Assembly (NCBI GenBank): GCA_039977295.1
Contig: JBDWDN010000012.1
Coordinates: 1,054,001 to 1,118,000, forward strand
Reading direction: 5' to 3'
Length of the DNA: 64,000 bases
From: Hellea sp039977295
GTDB lineage: Bacteria; Pseudomonadota; Alphaproteobacteria; Caulobacterales; Maricaulaceae
Positions 25,980 through 34,194 of the stretch are shown here, piece by piece. The notes beneath the pieces are model-generated. The model worked only from the letters and a program-made list of their open reading frames with translations, was not told where the DNA came from and made no database searches. The stretch's first letter is position 1. Each line of letters starts with the position of its first letter. A program made the position numbers and the translations under genes.

Positions 25980-28397
25980 ATGACTTTAAACACAAACGAC
26001 CTTGCAGAAAATGGGATCATTGATTTCGACTATAACTTTGATGCACTAGCAATCGAAGCTGCCCGCTTTGAGGCGTATCATGAATTGATGAATGATGCGC
26101 AGTCCAGCGCTCAAAATGCCAAAGATGATACAGGAGACCTTTTCGCAAATATTACTGGCGATAATGGAAACAATAATCTGACAGGCACGTCAGGTGATGA
26201 CGTGATAAATGGCTTGGGCGGAAATGATACCCTACAGGGCCTTGCAGGGAATGACGTTCTGGATGGCGGCGACGGGGTCGACTTCCTCGAGCACTTCAAT
26301 TTTTCTGCGACGCAAGGCATTATTGTCGATATGGGCGCAGGAACGGTTTCAAATGATGGTTATGGAACTAGCGATACAATCTCCAATTTCGAAAACCTTA
26401 GCACGGGCTTTTTTACCGATACCATTACCGGGGATGACAACGCCAACTTATTTTTTGGATCCAGCACTGGGGACACGCTTAATAGCGCCGGGGGTGATGA
26501 TAACATTAGCGTTGATTCTGCTGGCTTCATTGATGGCGGCGACGGAACGGACCATTTGGTTGTTCGTTCCAGTGGACGCTGGATGGAAGTAAGCGGCTCT
26601 GCATCATTCCAATCCCGAACAGCGGGCATAGAGATCAATTTAGAGACGGGCCTCTTCTTCGACACGGCATATTCTTTTGCGGGCAGCGTGGTCAATGTTG
26701 AACGGTTCAGCGGAACAAATTTCAATGACATCATCACAGGCTCATCAATCAACAATATTTTAATCGGCGAAGGCGGCAATGATATGATTAGCGGAGGCGA
26801 TGGCGACGACTCTCTCATCGGTGCTAATGGCTCCGATAATTTAATCGGGGGGCAAGGCGCAGATTTTCTCAATGGCGGGGATGGATTCGATACTGCGGAT
26901 TACCGCGGCGCAACAGAAAGCGTGGCCTTTAATGTTGTTACGGGCGGCACGATTGGCGAAGCCGCTGGCGATACATTCTTTAGTGTTGAGCGATACTACC
27001 TCACGGACTTTAATGATACGGTCACGGGCTCTGACGGAAATGAGTTCTTTTACGGCGAGGACGGGAATGACACGATAAATGCAGGCGGAGGCATTGACCG
27101 CGTCTATGGCGGCGACGGAAATGACATCCAGCGCGGCCAAGGCGGCAATGACCAACTTTACGGCTCATCAGGTGCGGACCAGCTAAATGGTGGCACTGGC
27201 TTTGATATCGCCAATTACCGAGATGCAACGACGGCCATCGCTGTAAACCTCGTCACGGGCGGCACAGGCGGAGACGCGGATGGTGATACTTACTTCGGCC
27301 TCGAAGCGATATACGGCTCTGACTTTAACGATAGCATTACAGGTAATAACAGCAGCAATGAGCTGCGCGGATTTGATGGTGACGATGTTCTGGACGGTGC
27401 AGGCGGCGGTGACCGCCTCTTTGGCGGCGAAGGCGCAGATACGCTCATCGGCGGAACAGGCATCGATATCGCTATGTTTACCGTAGCCACAGCAGGCGTC
27501 ACGCTTGATCTCGCCACAGGCGGGACTGGCGGTGAAGCCGCAGGTGATAGCTATAGCGGCATAGAATGGGTTTTTGGCTCTGACTTTAATGATGACATTA
27601 CAGGCGATAGCGCGAATAACCGTCTTGAAGGGCGGGATGGCAATGACACGCTTAACGGCGAAGGGGGTAATGACCAACTGCTTGGCGGTAATGGCAATGA
27701 CACTCTTAATGGCGGCGACGGCGTTGACGTACTCTATGGTCAATTTGGCGATGACATAATGACAGGCGGCGCGGGCAATGACTTCTTCATTGGCGATAGC
27801 GGCAGCGATAGTCATGACGGCGGTGCAGGAATTGATACTGTCAATTACCTTACAGCCACTTCGGGTGTCACTTTTGATATGGGGTCAAGCGGCACGGGCG
27901 GCGACGCATTTGGCGACACCTACACAAGTATCGAAAGGATATTTGGCTCAAGCTTTGATGATTCCATGACGGGATCATCCGGAAATGAAACCTTGTTCGG
28001 GAATGGCGGCGACGATTACCTAAATGGAGCTGGCGGAAACGACACACTAATTGGCGGCGCAGGTACTGATAGCTATGGCTATAATACGGGTTCAGGCGGT
28101 GCAGACGTCATCTCGAATGGTTTTTCAACAGCGTCAGAGGTCATCTATATTCTAGGCGGAGACCCTGCTTTCGATACATTTGCAGAGTTGATGGCAATCG
28201 GCGCTGACTATGTAGGGAATAGCCTCTTCGACTTTGGCGGAGGCAATACTTTGACCATTGTCGGTCATAATCTAGCTGACCTATTGGCGGGCAATTTCGA
28301 CTTTAGCGGCACACCTCCCGCTGCACAGCCACTATCAGACCCTGATGCTTTCTCTGCAGATATTGTAGAGGTCTTCGATATGGACGCGCTGATTTAG
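25980..28397 (+). CDS. RTX-type calcium-binding repeat protein
   Basis: An 805-residue, acidic, Gly/Asp-rich protein made mostly of GGxGxDxxx nonapeptides (for example GGNDTLQGLAGNDVLDGGDG), which form calcium-filled beta-rolls outside the cell. After about 55 N-terminal residues without a Sec signal, the nonapeptide blocks alternate with about six modules of 80-115 residues. These share a pattern of D-x-A-x-Y, then T-G-G-x-x-G-x-A-x-G-D, then I-E-x-x-x-G-S-x-F-x-D-x-I-T-G. The C-terminus ends in an acidic/hydrophobic tail (IVEVFDMDALI) that suits a type I secretion signal. No enzyme domain is seen, so an adhesin or surface-layer role is more likely than a protease or lipase. No type I exporter genes are in the window. 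Confidence 0.9.
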   Translation: MTLNTNDLAENGIIDFDYNFDALAIEAARFEAYHELMNDAQSSAQNAKDDTGDLFANITGDNGNNNLTGTSGDDVINGLGGNDTLQGLAGNDVLDGGDGVDFLEHFNFSATQGIIVDMGAGTVSNDGYGTSDTISNFENLSTGFFTDTITGDDNANLFFGSSTGDTLNSAGGDDNISVDSAGFIDGGDGTDHLVVRSSGRWMEVSGSASFQSRTAGIEINLETGLFFDTAYSFAGSVVNVERFSGTNFNDIITGSSINNILIGEGGNDMISGGDGDDSLIGANGSDNLIGGQGADFLNGGDGFDTADYRGATESVAFNVVTGGTIGEAAGDTFFSVERYYLTDFNDTVTGSDGNEFFYGEDGNDTINAGGGIDRVYGGDGNDIQRGQGGNDQLYGSSGADQLNGGTGFDIANYRDATTAIAVNLVTGGTGGDADGDTYFGLEAIYGSDFNDSITGNNSSNELRGFDGDDVLDGAGGGDRLFGGEGADTLIGGTGIDIAMFTVATAGVTLDLATGGTGGEAAGDSYSGIEWVFGSDFNDDITGDSANNRLEGRDGNDTLNGEGGNDQLLGGNGNDTLNGGDGVDVLYGQFGDDIMTGGAGNDFFIGDSGSDSHDGGAGIDTVNYLTATSGVTFDMGSSGTGGDAFGDTYTSIERIFGSSFDDSMTGSSGNETLFGNGGDDYLNGAGGNDTLIGGAGTDSYGYNTGSGGADVISNGFSTASEVIYILGGDPAFDTFAELMAIGADYVGNSLFDFGGGNTLTIVGHNLADLLAGNFDFSGTPPAAQPLSDPDAFSADIVEVFDMDALI

Positions 28398-28426
28398 GTA
28401 AAAAATCCGGAATGGGGCGTGATGTT

Positions 28427-28458
28427 TAAGGGTCTAGAAATATCTTTCTAGGCCCTTA
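28427..28458 (+). terminator. Hairpin downstream of the RTX gene
   Basis: Fourteen-base arms (28427-28440 and 28445-28458) with one mismatch enclose a four-base loop, about 30 bp after the RTX stop. It lacks a strong T-run, so it may be a weak terminator or an mRNA-stabilising stem rather than a classical intrinsic terminator. Confidence 0.6.
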
Positions 28459-28640
28459 GAAACTTAAATTGATCAAGAGACGCTAAGTGCTTTGATTGAG
28501 CTCATTACAATCGCAAATCAAATTGCGGACATCGAGCAAAAGGTTGATCGCAAAAAACCTTCCGTAATTTCATGACCCGCCTTGCATGAACTCCGCAATC
28601 TGCTCTTGCTCTCACCAACTAATCGTCTTATCTGGGCGCC

Positions 28641-30230
28641 ATGTCCAAAGCCCTTGAAGTAGAACCCAATAAACGACGCGTTTTTGCGATTATTTCGCAT
28701 CCCGATGCTGGTAAAACAACGCTGACCGAGAACATGCTGTTTGCCTCTGGCGCTATCCACCAAGCTGGGCAAGTTGCGGCGCGGGGCGAAGCGCGGCGCA
28801 CGCAATCTGACTGGATGAAAATTGAGCAAGAGCGCGGGATTTCGGTCTCCTCCTCTGTGATGACATTCGAACATGCGGAGCTATTATTTAACCTGCTCGA
28901 CACGCCGGGCCATGAAGATTTCTCTGAGGATACTTACCGCACCCTCACCGCCGCCGATTGCGCCGTCATGGTGATTGACGCTGCCAAAGGTATCGAACCG
29001 CAAACGCTGAAACTTTTTGAGGTTTGCCGCCTGCGCGACATTCCGATTATCACCTTTGTAAACAAGCTTGACCGTGAAGCGCGCGACACTTTTGAAATCA
29101 TCGCGGAGATCGAAGACAAACTCGCCCTTGATGTCGTGCCGATGCAATGGCCAGCCGCCTCTGGCCGCCGTTTTCGCGGCGTCTCTGATTTACGAACGGG
29201 CAAGTTCCTCAAATTCGCTAAACCCGATTCAGGCGAAGCGCATGAATGGCTCTCTATGGATGGAGATTCCATTGAAAAGCACTTTGACGATGACGACCTT
29301 CTGGCGGAATTTACCGAGGGGCAAGAGCTCGCTAAGGAATATCCAACCTTCAATGAGCAGAGCTTTCGCGAAGGTCATATGACGCCCGTATATTTCGGCT
29401 CCGCCTTGCGTAAATTTGGCGTGTTAGAACTCATCAACGCCCTCGCAGAATTCGCGCCGGGGCCGCAGCCGGAGACATGCGTTAAAGCCGGACAGAAAAC
29501 TGAGATGCTTCCGACCTCAAAAGAAGTCGCGGGATTTGTGTTTAAAGTCCAAGCCAATATGGATTTAAACCATCGTGACCGCGTTGCCTTTCTGCGGCTT
29601 TGTTCTGGTGAATTTAAGCGCGGCATGAAGCTTAAAACGGCAGAAGGTAAATCTATTTCCGTTCACAACCCTATTCTGTTTTTTGCGCAGGACCGTGAAC
29701 TGGCTGAGAATGCTTATGCCGGGGATGTCATTGGCATTCCCAATCACGGTGCATTACGTGTGGGTGACAGCTTATCCGAAAGCGGCAAGGTTAAGTTCGC
29801 AGGAATCCCGAATTTCGCGCCAGAAATCCTGCGCCGCGCGCGCCTCGCTGATCCGCTCAAAGCTAAGCATTTGCGTAAAGCCCTAGAATCCCTTGCCGAA
29901 GAAGGCGTCACGCAACTATTTAAACCCACACTCGGCGCGGATATGATTGTCGGCGCGGTTGGCGCGCTGCAAATTGACGTCATGCGCGAACGTATCAAAA
30001 CGGAATATGGTCTGGAAGTCACATTCGAAGCCCCGCCCTATCAACTCGCGCGCTGGCTCGCCTGTGATGACCCTGCGATCTTAAAGGCCTTTATTGATAA
30101 ATCCATGTCCACAACAGGCGTTGATGTCGATGACGCGCCTGTATTTCTCGCTAAATCCAGCTGGGATGTCGGCTACGCACAAGAAAAGAACCCCGAAATT
30201 CGCTTTTTAACCACAAAAGAACGCGTTTAA
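28641..30230 (+). CDS. prfC: Peptide chain release factor 3
   Basis: RF3 is the GTPase that recycles RF1/RF2 from the ribosome after termination. The 529-residue protein has G1 SHPDAGKTTLTE, G3 DTPGHEDFSEDTYRTL and G4 NKLDRE, followed by the domain II/III sequences shared with EF-G. FEAPPYQLARWL near the C-terminus is characteristic of RF3. The ATG at 28641 is the only sensible start. It has no cotranscribed neighbour; a CtrA-type box lies just after its stop. Confidence 0.96.
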   Translation: MSKALEVEPNKRRVFAIISHPDAGKTTLTENMLFASGAIHQAGQVAARGEARRTQSDWMKIEQERGISVSSSVMTFEHAELLFNLLDTPGHEDFSEDTYRTLTAADCAVMVIDAAKGIEPQTLKLFEVCRLRDIPIITFVNKLDREARDTFEIIAEIEDKLALDVVPMQWPAASGRRFRGVSDLRTGKFLKFAKPDSGEAHEWLSMDGDSIEKHFDDDDLLAEFTEGQELAKEYPTFNEQSFREGHMTPVYFGSALRKFGVLELINALAEFAPGPQPETCVKAGQKTEMLPTSKEVAGFVFKVQANMDLNHRDRVAFLRLCSGEFKRGMKLKTAEGKSISVHNPILFFAQDRELAENAYAGDVIGIPNHGALRVGDSLSESGKVKFAGIPNFAPEILRRARLADPLKAKHLRKALESLAEEGVTQLFKPTLGADMIVGAVGALQIDVMRERIKTEYGLEVTFEAPPYQLARWLACDDPAILKAFIDKSMSTTGVDVDDAPVFLAKSSWDVGYAQEKNPEIRFLTTKERV

Positions 30231-30233
30231 CCC

Positions 30234-30249
30234 TTAACATAAGGTTAAC
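30234..30249. promoter_or_regulatory. CtrA-type box TTAA-N7-TTAAC
   Basis: TTAACATAAGGTTAAC is a perfect TTAA-N7-TTAAC match. It lies between the prfC stop and the small membrane-protein gene, 56 bp before that gene's likely ATG, which is the usual distance for CtrA-activated promoters. Binding is inferred from the consensus only. Confidence 0.5.
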
Positions 30250-30305
30250 TGGCCTGTAGCTTGCGAAGGATAGGAGACTATTCTTCGAAGGGGATCATTC
30301 GGTTC

Positions 30306-30644
30306 ATGTTGGCACAATACGCACCCGCAATAATAATGTTTGTGATTACCGCTGCGGTGACAAGCCTATTATGTATGCCAATTTTAGGCTTCCCGATGAA
30401 AAACAAAATCGTGAACTTTTATTGGGCTGGATTTTGGGTATTTCTAATGCTGATAAGCTCCGTCGCAGGCTCAATGAATACATTGATTATCCTCGACGTC
30501 GATGCAGAACAAACCGCCAATGTCTATCTTTCAATTCTGACGCTTTGTTTCGTCATCTTTGTCGTTTTTGGATGGTTTAGGCTTTCAGCAAAAGCGATAG
30601 CTTTGGGCCTTACCCGCAGCTTTGATAAGCTAAAAGCGCTTTAA
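30306..30644 (+). CDS. Small membrane protein, unknown function
   Basis: A protein of 112 residues from the ATG at 30306, with an AAGGGG ribosome-binding site 10 bp upstream; an in-frame TTG at 30261 would add 15 residues and looks less likely. It has three hydrophobic segments (AIIMFVITAAVTSLLC, FWVFLMLISSVAG, ILTLCFVIFVVFGWF). The C-terminus is basic (LTRSFDKLKAL) and probably cytoplasmic. I do not recognise a family. A perfect CtrA box lies 56 bp upstream, so expression may follow the cell cycle. Confidence 0.65.
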   Translation: MLAQYAPAIIMFVITAAVTSLLCMPILGFPMKNKIVNFYWAGFWVFLMLISSVAGSMNTLIILDVDAEQTANVYLSILTLCFVIFVVFGWFRLSAKAIALGLTRSFDKLKAL

Positions 30645-30655
30645 GACGTCCCAGA

Positions 30656-31858
30656 CTAACGTCCCGGCGCCCCCGCCAACCCACCCAATGTCCCCTGAGT
30701 TACAGGCTGTGTCGGGCGCGCTTGCGAAGTTGGAATAGGCGCATTCGGGTCGAGCGGCGCTGACATTAGCGGCCGCGGTGCCTGCACATCATCATTTAAA
30801 GAACCAAATAAGCTCTGCTGGGCCTGTTCATAGCTCATCTGCGCTTGGCGCTGAACGGCCGCTTCAACGCGCTGGGCGCCATTTGAATGGGTCACAGGAT
30901 CATTGACAGAACCGCGCGGAATGGCGCGCTGTTGCGGCAAAGGCGCCGTGCGTTGCGCCTGTGCTTGGGCTTTTCCGCCAATCGGAACGCCAATTGGCGG
31001 GCGGCCCTGCGGGGCATATGTCTGCTGCTGCGGGGCTTGACGCCCTTGATATTGCTGTTGGGGCTGCTGCTGTCTTGGTCTGACCATCATATTTTGCGGC
31101 GCGCGCGGAGCGCCGTCTAAATTATGCTGAAGACGCGGGCCTCGCTGTTGTTGCGGCAATTGGATGCGCGGATCACGCATCAGGCGCTGTCCTTGCGGGG
31201 CAACTTGCTGTTGACGCATTTGCGGACGCGTTGCTTGTTGCTGTGAACGTGGGGCTTGCTGTTGATATTGTTGTTGCGGATATCCCTGAGGTCGAGCTTG
31301 CGGTTGACGGGTCTGAGGTTGACGGGTCTGGGGTTGGAAGGTTTGCGGCGCGGCATGACCTGTGGCTTGACGATATTTATTTTGCTGAGCCGTTAAGCTC
31401 CCTGTTTGCGCGGGTCGAGGCGCGATTGTTTGCGAAGGTTTAACCCGCTGAGGCACAGATTCGCGGACAATGCGGCGACCTGAGGGCGTTTTGCCGACCG
31501 TGACCGTTCGCGTTTTGGCCCTTGGCGCTTGGCTGGTCCCAACGCGGATAGTATTGGTATTGCCTTGCAAAAGGTTGGGCGCAATAGACGCGCCCCCTGT
31601 CCCGCTTATGCTAATCGCGCTTTCAATTGGGCTGACGTCTTTAGCGTTAAATTCGCAGACACCCGGCGCACGCGGATTGACCTTTACATAATTCCAGCCT
31701 TTGCACTGCGCGTCCCCTGCGCAGTGACTGTCACAAACATCTGCGCCTGGCGCGACAACGCTGTGATAGGGCGATCCTGGACGGTAAGTTCCAAGATCCG
31801 CCGCAAAAGCTGGTGCGGATAATAGCGATGTAAAAGCAAGGATATATAAGAGGCGCAT
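30656..31858 (-). CDS. Secreted PAN/Apple-domain protein with a Gln/Pro/Arg-rich tail
   Basis: A 400-residue exported protein: signal peptide MRLLYILAFTSLLSAPAFAA, then a PAN/Apple-like domain to about residue 85 (DVCDSHCAGDAQCKGWNYVK, GVCEFNAKD), whose cysteines would form disulfides. PAN domains bind proteins or sugars. Residues about 130-400 are low complexity, dominated by Q, P, R and A (for example QQQYQQQAPRSQQQ), and are likely disordered. The long repetitive tail makes length variable between strains likely. It lies 82 bp upstream of nothing on the same strand but downstream of the lipoprotein gene at 31940. Confidence 0.75.
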   Translation of the reverse strand: MRLLYILAFTSLLSAPAFAADLGTYRPGSPYHSVVAPGADVCDSHCAGDAQCKGWNYVKVNPRAPGVCEFNAKDVSPIESAISISGTGGASIAPNLLQGNTNTIRVGTSQAPRAKTRTVTVGKTPSGRRIVRESVPQRVKPSQTIAPRPAQTGSLTAQQNKYRQATGHAAPQTFQPQTRQPQTRQPQARPQGYPQQQYQQQAPRSQQQATRPQMRQQQVAPQGQRLMRDPRIQLPQQQRGPRLQHNLDGAPRAPQNMMVRPRQQQPQQQYQGRQAPQQQTYAPQGRPPIGVPIGGKAQAQAQRTAPLPQQRAIPRGSVNDPVTHSNGAQRVEAAVQRQAQMSYEQAQQSLFGSLNDDVQAPRPLMSAPLDPNAPIPTSQARPTQPVTQGTLGGLAGAPGR

Positions 31859-31939
31859 GAAAGGCTCCGAGGTCAGATTCGATTCGTTACATCAGAATTT
31901 GCCCGACAGGTCTTAGCGTTTCGTTAACCACGTTGAGAT

Positions 31940-32620
31940 TTACGGCCGATTGCTCCCGCAGCTTCTCGCGTCATAGAGACCTCGCAAATAACCGCGCCGC
32001 GCAATGCCGGTTCGATAGGCGGACCGTATATTATTTTCGTGTTTAGTCGCGCCCGTTGCGGCGCGAACCAATCCTCGGAACGGGATAAAACTGCCGACCC
32101 CCGCCTCTGCAACATCCAGCGTCGTTTCGCGCGTTTTGCGCTTATCGCGTTCCTCTTTGCTTTCAAAGCGTTCGCTATCCAGGTCAGGACCTAAAATATC
32201 ATCATAGCTGACAATTTCCGCCAAGAGCGTTGCGCAATTTGTTACGGGAAGCGGCTCATAAGGCGTTTCTAGCTTACTGAGTTTTTCGGGGATGCGCTGC
32301 TTGCGCAGATTTATATCACTAAGGGGGGTCAGCATAACCTCTCCAAATGAGTTCTTATCCCCCACCCGCTCCACAGTCTCGGCGGTAGGGGACCGCGTAA
32401 CGTCTTGAACGACCTCTGCACTGGTGGCTTTATCGACAGCATTTGCTGTGCCTTTTCCAACACCAACGACGGCTCTGCCCGTAACCTCGCCCGCTTTGTA
32501 AATGATTTTGCCAGAGCCTGCCGCAACTTGGCCTGTGGCTTTGACCACTTTCGTGCCCGTTTTTAGGGTGCTACACCCGGTCAAGATAAAGGCGGCAGAG
32601 ATGAGTAAAACCGTTTTCAT
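31940..32620 (-). CDS. Probable lipoprotein of unknown function
   Basis: A 226-residue protein with a lipoprotein signal (MKTVLLISAAFILTGCS, lipobox LTGC with Cys15). Residues about 20-75 form a Gly/Ala/Val-rich glycine-zipper-like stretch (GAVVGVGKGTANAV type). The C-terminal half has NCATLLAEIVSYDDILGPD and ends in GIARRGYLRGLYDARSCGSNR. The Asp after Cys is absent, so outer-membrane sorting is expected. No family was recognised. It precedes the PAN-domain gene by 81 bp and may be cotranscribed with it. Confidence 0.7.
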   Translation of the reverse strand: MKTVLLISAAFILTGCSTLKTGTKVVKATGQVAAGSGKIIYKAGEVTGRAVVGVGKGTANAVDKATSAEVVQDVTRSPTAETVERVGDKNSFGEVMLTPLSDINLRKQRIPEKLSKLETPYEPLPVTNCATLLAEIVSYDDILGPDLDSERFESKEERDKRKTRETTLDVAEAGVGSFIPFRGLVRAATGATKHENNIRSAYRTGIARRGYLRGLYDARSCGSNRP

Positions 32621-32657
32621 GGGGGTATCGTAGCACGAATTAAGACGAAAGTTAGGC

Positions 32658-33281
32658 CTAGAGTGCTTTGGATTTACCAGCTTCTATCATCGGCACGGCA
32701 AGCGGAAAAAGCGTCTCGACCGAGACTTTGGTCCGTGCTTTGGTATATCGTGTCAGCTGATCATCAACCACGGCGACAAGCTTTCCGCCCGGCGCTAATT
32801 GATCAATCAACATAGCGGGTTCAGCCCGCAGAGCGCAGGTTAAAATGATGCGGTCAAACGGCGCCTGTCCGCCCCAGCCATAACGGCCATCGCCATGACG
32901 AATAACGTGATTTGTTATGCCCAAAAGCTTGAACCTCGCCTCAGTCTCACGGATAAGCTGTTTATAGCGCTCTACCGAATAGACCCGCTTGACCATCTTG
33001 GACAAGATGGCCGTGTGATAGCCACTCCCCGTGCCAATCTCTAACAGCTTATGCTCTGTCGTCAGCTCCAACATTTGTGTCATCAGCGCAATTGTTAAAG
33101 GCGGCGATAGAGATTGCCCGCAAGATGTTGGGAGGGACTGTTCATCATAAGCGACGTCCCAATAGGTTTCGTCGACAAAGCGTTTGCGCGCGATAAGTTC
33201 CATGGCGCGGAGCAAAGCATTATCCGAGATACCGCGCCCGCGCACCCGCATGATCATATCTATAAGGCCAGGATCGATCAT
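32658..33281 (-). CDS. pcm: Protein-L-isoaspartate O-methyltransferase
   Basis: Pcm methylates isoaspartyl residues in aged proteins so that they can be repaired. The 207-residue protein has the hallmark SLPTSCGQSLSPPLTIALMT block, the SAM-binding LEIGTGSGYHTAIL, and VYSVERYKQLI. Catalytic Ser/Cys in the TSCGQSLSPP segment are intact. It lies beyond surE (148 bp), separated by a palindromic element; surE-pcm adjacency is common in bacteria. Its length is slightly below the usual 215-220. Confidence 0.9.
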   Translation of the reverse strand: MIDPGLIDMIMRVRGRGISDNALLRAMELIARKRFVDETYWDVAYDEQSLPTSCGQSLSPPLTIALMTQMLELTTEHKLLEIGTGSGYHTAILSKMVKRVYSVERYKQLIRETEARFKLLGITNHVIRHGDGRYGWGGQAPFDRIILTCALRAEPAMLIDQLAPGGKLVAVVDDQLTRYTKARTKVSVETLFPLAVPMIEAGKSKAL

Positions 33282-33316
33282 CTACCGAAAAACTATAGAT
33301 TTCTTGTTCCCCGTTA

Positions 33317-33408
33317 GTTGTTTGTTACCAAACAACAGAAGCGGGGATCCCCCTCGAAGGCTCACGGAAGGTCGAGGGAGATCCCGGACATCGCTTCGCG
33401 ATTCCGGG
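33317..33408. repeat. REP-like cluster of three hairpins
   Basis: Three inverted repeats stand head to tail between surE and pcm. The first is an 8-bp stem (33317-33324 with 33329-33336). The second has 14-base arms with one mismatch (33344-33357 with 33372-33385). The third pairs CCGGA...GCGAT at 33384-33408 around TTCG-like loops. The TCCCGGA sequence recurs in the palindromic element at 45989, which points to a dispersed REP/BIME-type element family. Confidence 0.6.
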
Positions 33409-33429
33409 AACGCAGCGTGATAGATGGGG

Positions 33430-34194
33430 TCATTCATCAAAGGCTTCCTGCAAAGCGTTCAACGTTTCCGTATGCGTTAGGTCCGTATGTAGCGGCGTGA
33501 CAGAAATATAGCCGTCATAAATCGCGCGCAGGTCAGTCCCGTGAGGCGGGTTGGATTTCGCCGCGCCGTAAGTCAGCCAAAAATAATGCCCGCCGCGAGG
33601 ATGATTGCGTTTATCGACACCGCTCATCTGAAAGTCACGATGGCCTTGGCGGGTGATTTGGATGCCTTTGACACCGTCAATTGATGTGTCTGGAAAGTTG
33701 ACAGATAGGATACAGTTTTCTGGCCAACCCTTTGCAATTAAAGACTTTATAAGCTTAGGGCCATGGGCTTCAGCTGTCTCCCACGGCAGACTATTTGCAC
33801 CCTGAAAACCGCGCGCAAGGGACAGCGCAATAGACGGAACGCCCATTTGCATCCCTTGAAGCGCTCCAGCAACAGTCCCCGAAAAGGTAACGTCTTCGGC
33901 GAGGTTCTGCCCGCGATTAACACCTGAGAGAATCAAGTCAGGTTTCTTCTCGTCAAAGAGCTCTGTCATGGCGACAATCACTGAGTCGGTTGGCGTGCCC
34001 GTCACAGAATAGACTTTATCCTCATGCTTTTTCAGCTTTACTGGATTGTGCAGCGACACACCCCGAGAAGCCGCAGACTGTTCAGTATCAGGCGCACATA
34101 TCCAAACATCATCGGAAAGCCGCTCGGCGATACGGCGCAAGACTGCAAGGCCAGAGGCGTGGATGCCGTCGTCGTTGGTTAGGAGAATTCTCAC
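33430..34194 (-). CDS. surE: 5'/3'-nucleotidase SurE
   Basis: SurE is a metal-dependent phosphatase for nucleoside 5'- and 3'-monophosphates and short polyphosphates, linked to stationary-phase survival. The 254-residue protein begins with the metal-binding TNDDGIHASGL (D8, D9), then SGVNRGQNLAEDVTFSGTVA with further ligands, and TPTDSV. It overlaps the end of serS by 4 bp, so the two are coupled. The order serS-surE-pcm is common in Alphaproteobacteria. Confidence 0.95.
   Translation of the reverse strand: MRILLTNDDGIHASGLAVLRRIAERLSDDVWICAPDTEQSAASRGVSLHNPVKLKKHEDKVYSVTGTPTDSVIVAMTELFDEKKPDLILSGVNRGQNLAEDVTFSGTVAGALQGMQMGVPSIALSLARGFQGANSLPWETAEAHGPKLIKSLIAKGWPENCILSVNFPDTSIDGVKGIQITRQGHRDFQMSGVDKRNHPRGGHYFWLTYGAAKSNPPHGTDLRAIYDGYISVTPLHTDLTHTETLNALQEAFDE

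Noticed and set aside
27183..27815. A 210-codon open frame on the minus strand inside the RTX gene
   Set aside because: The repeated nonapeptide codons leave long stop-free stretches on the opposite strand; it is a shadow of the RTX gene.
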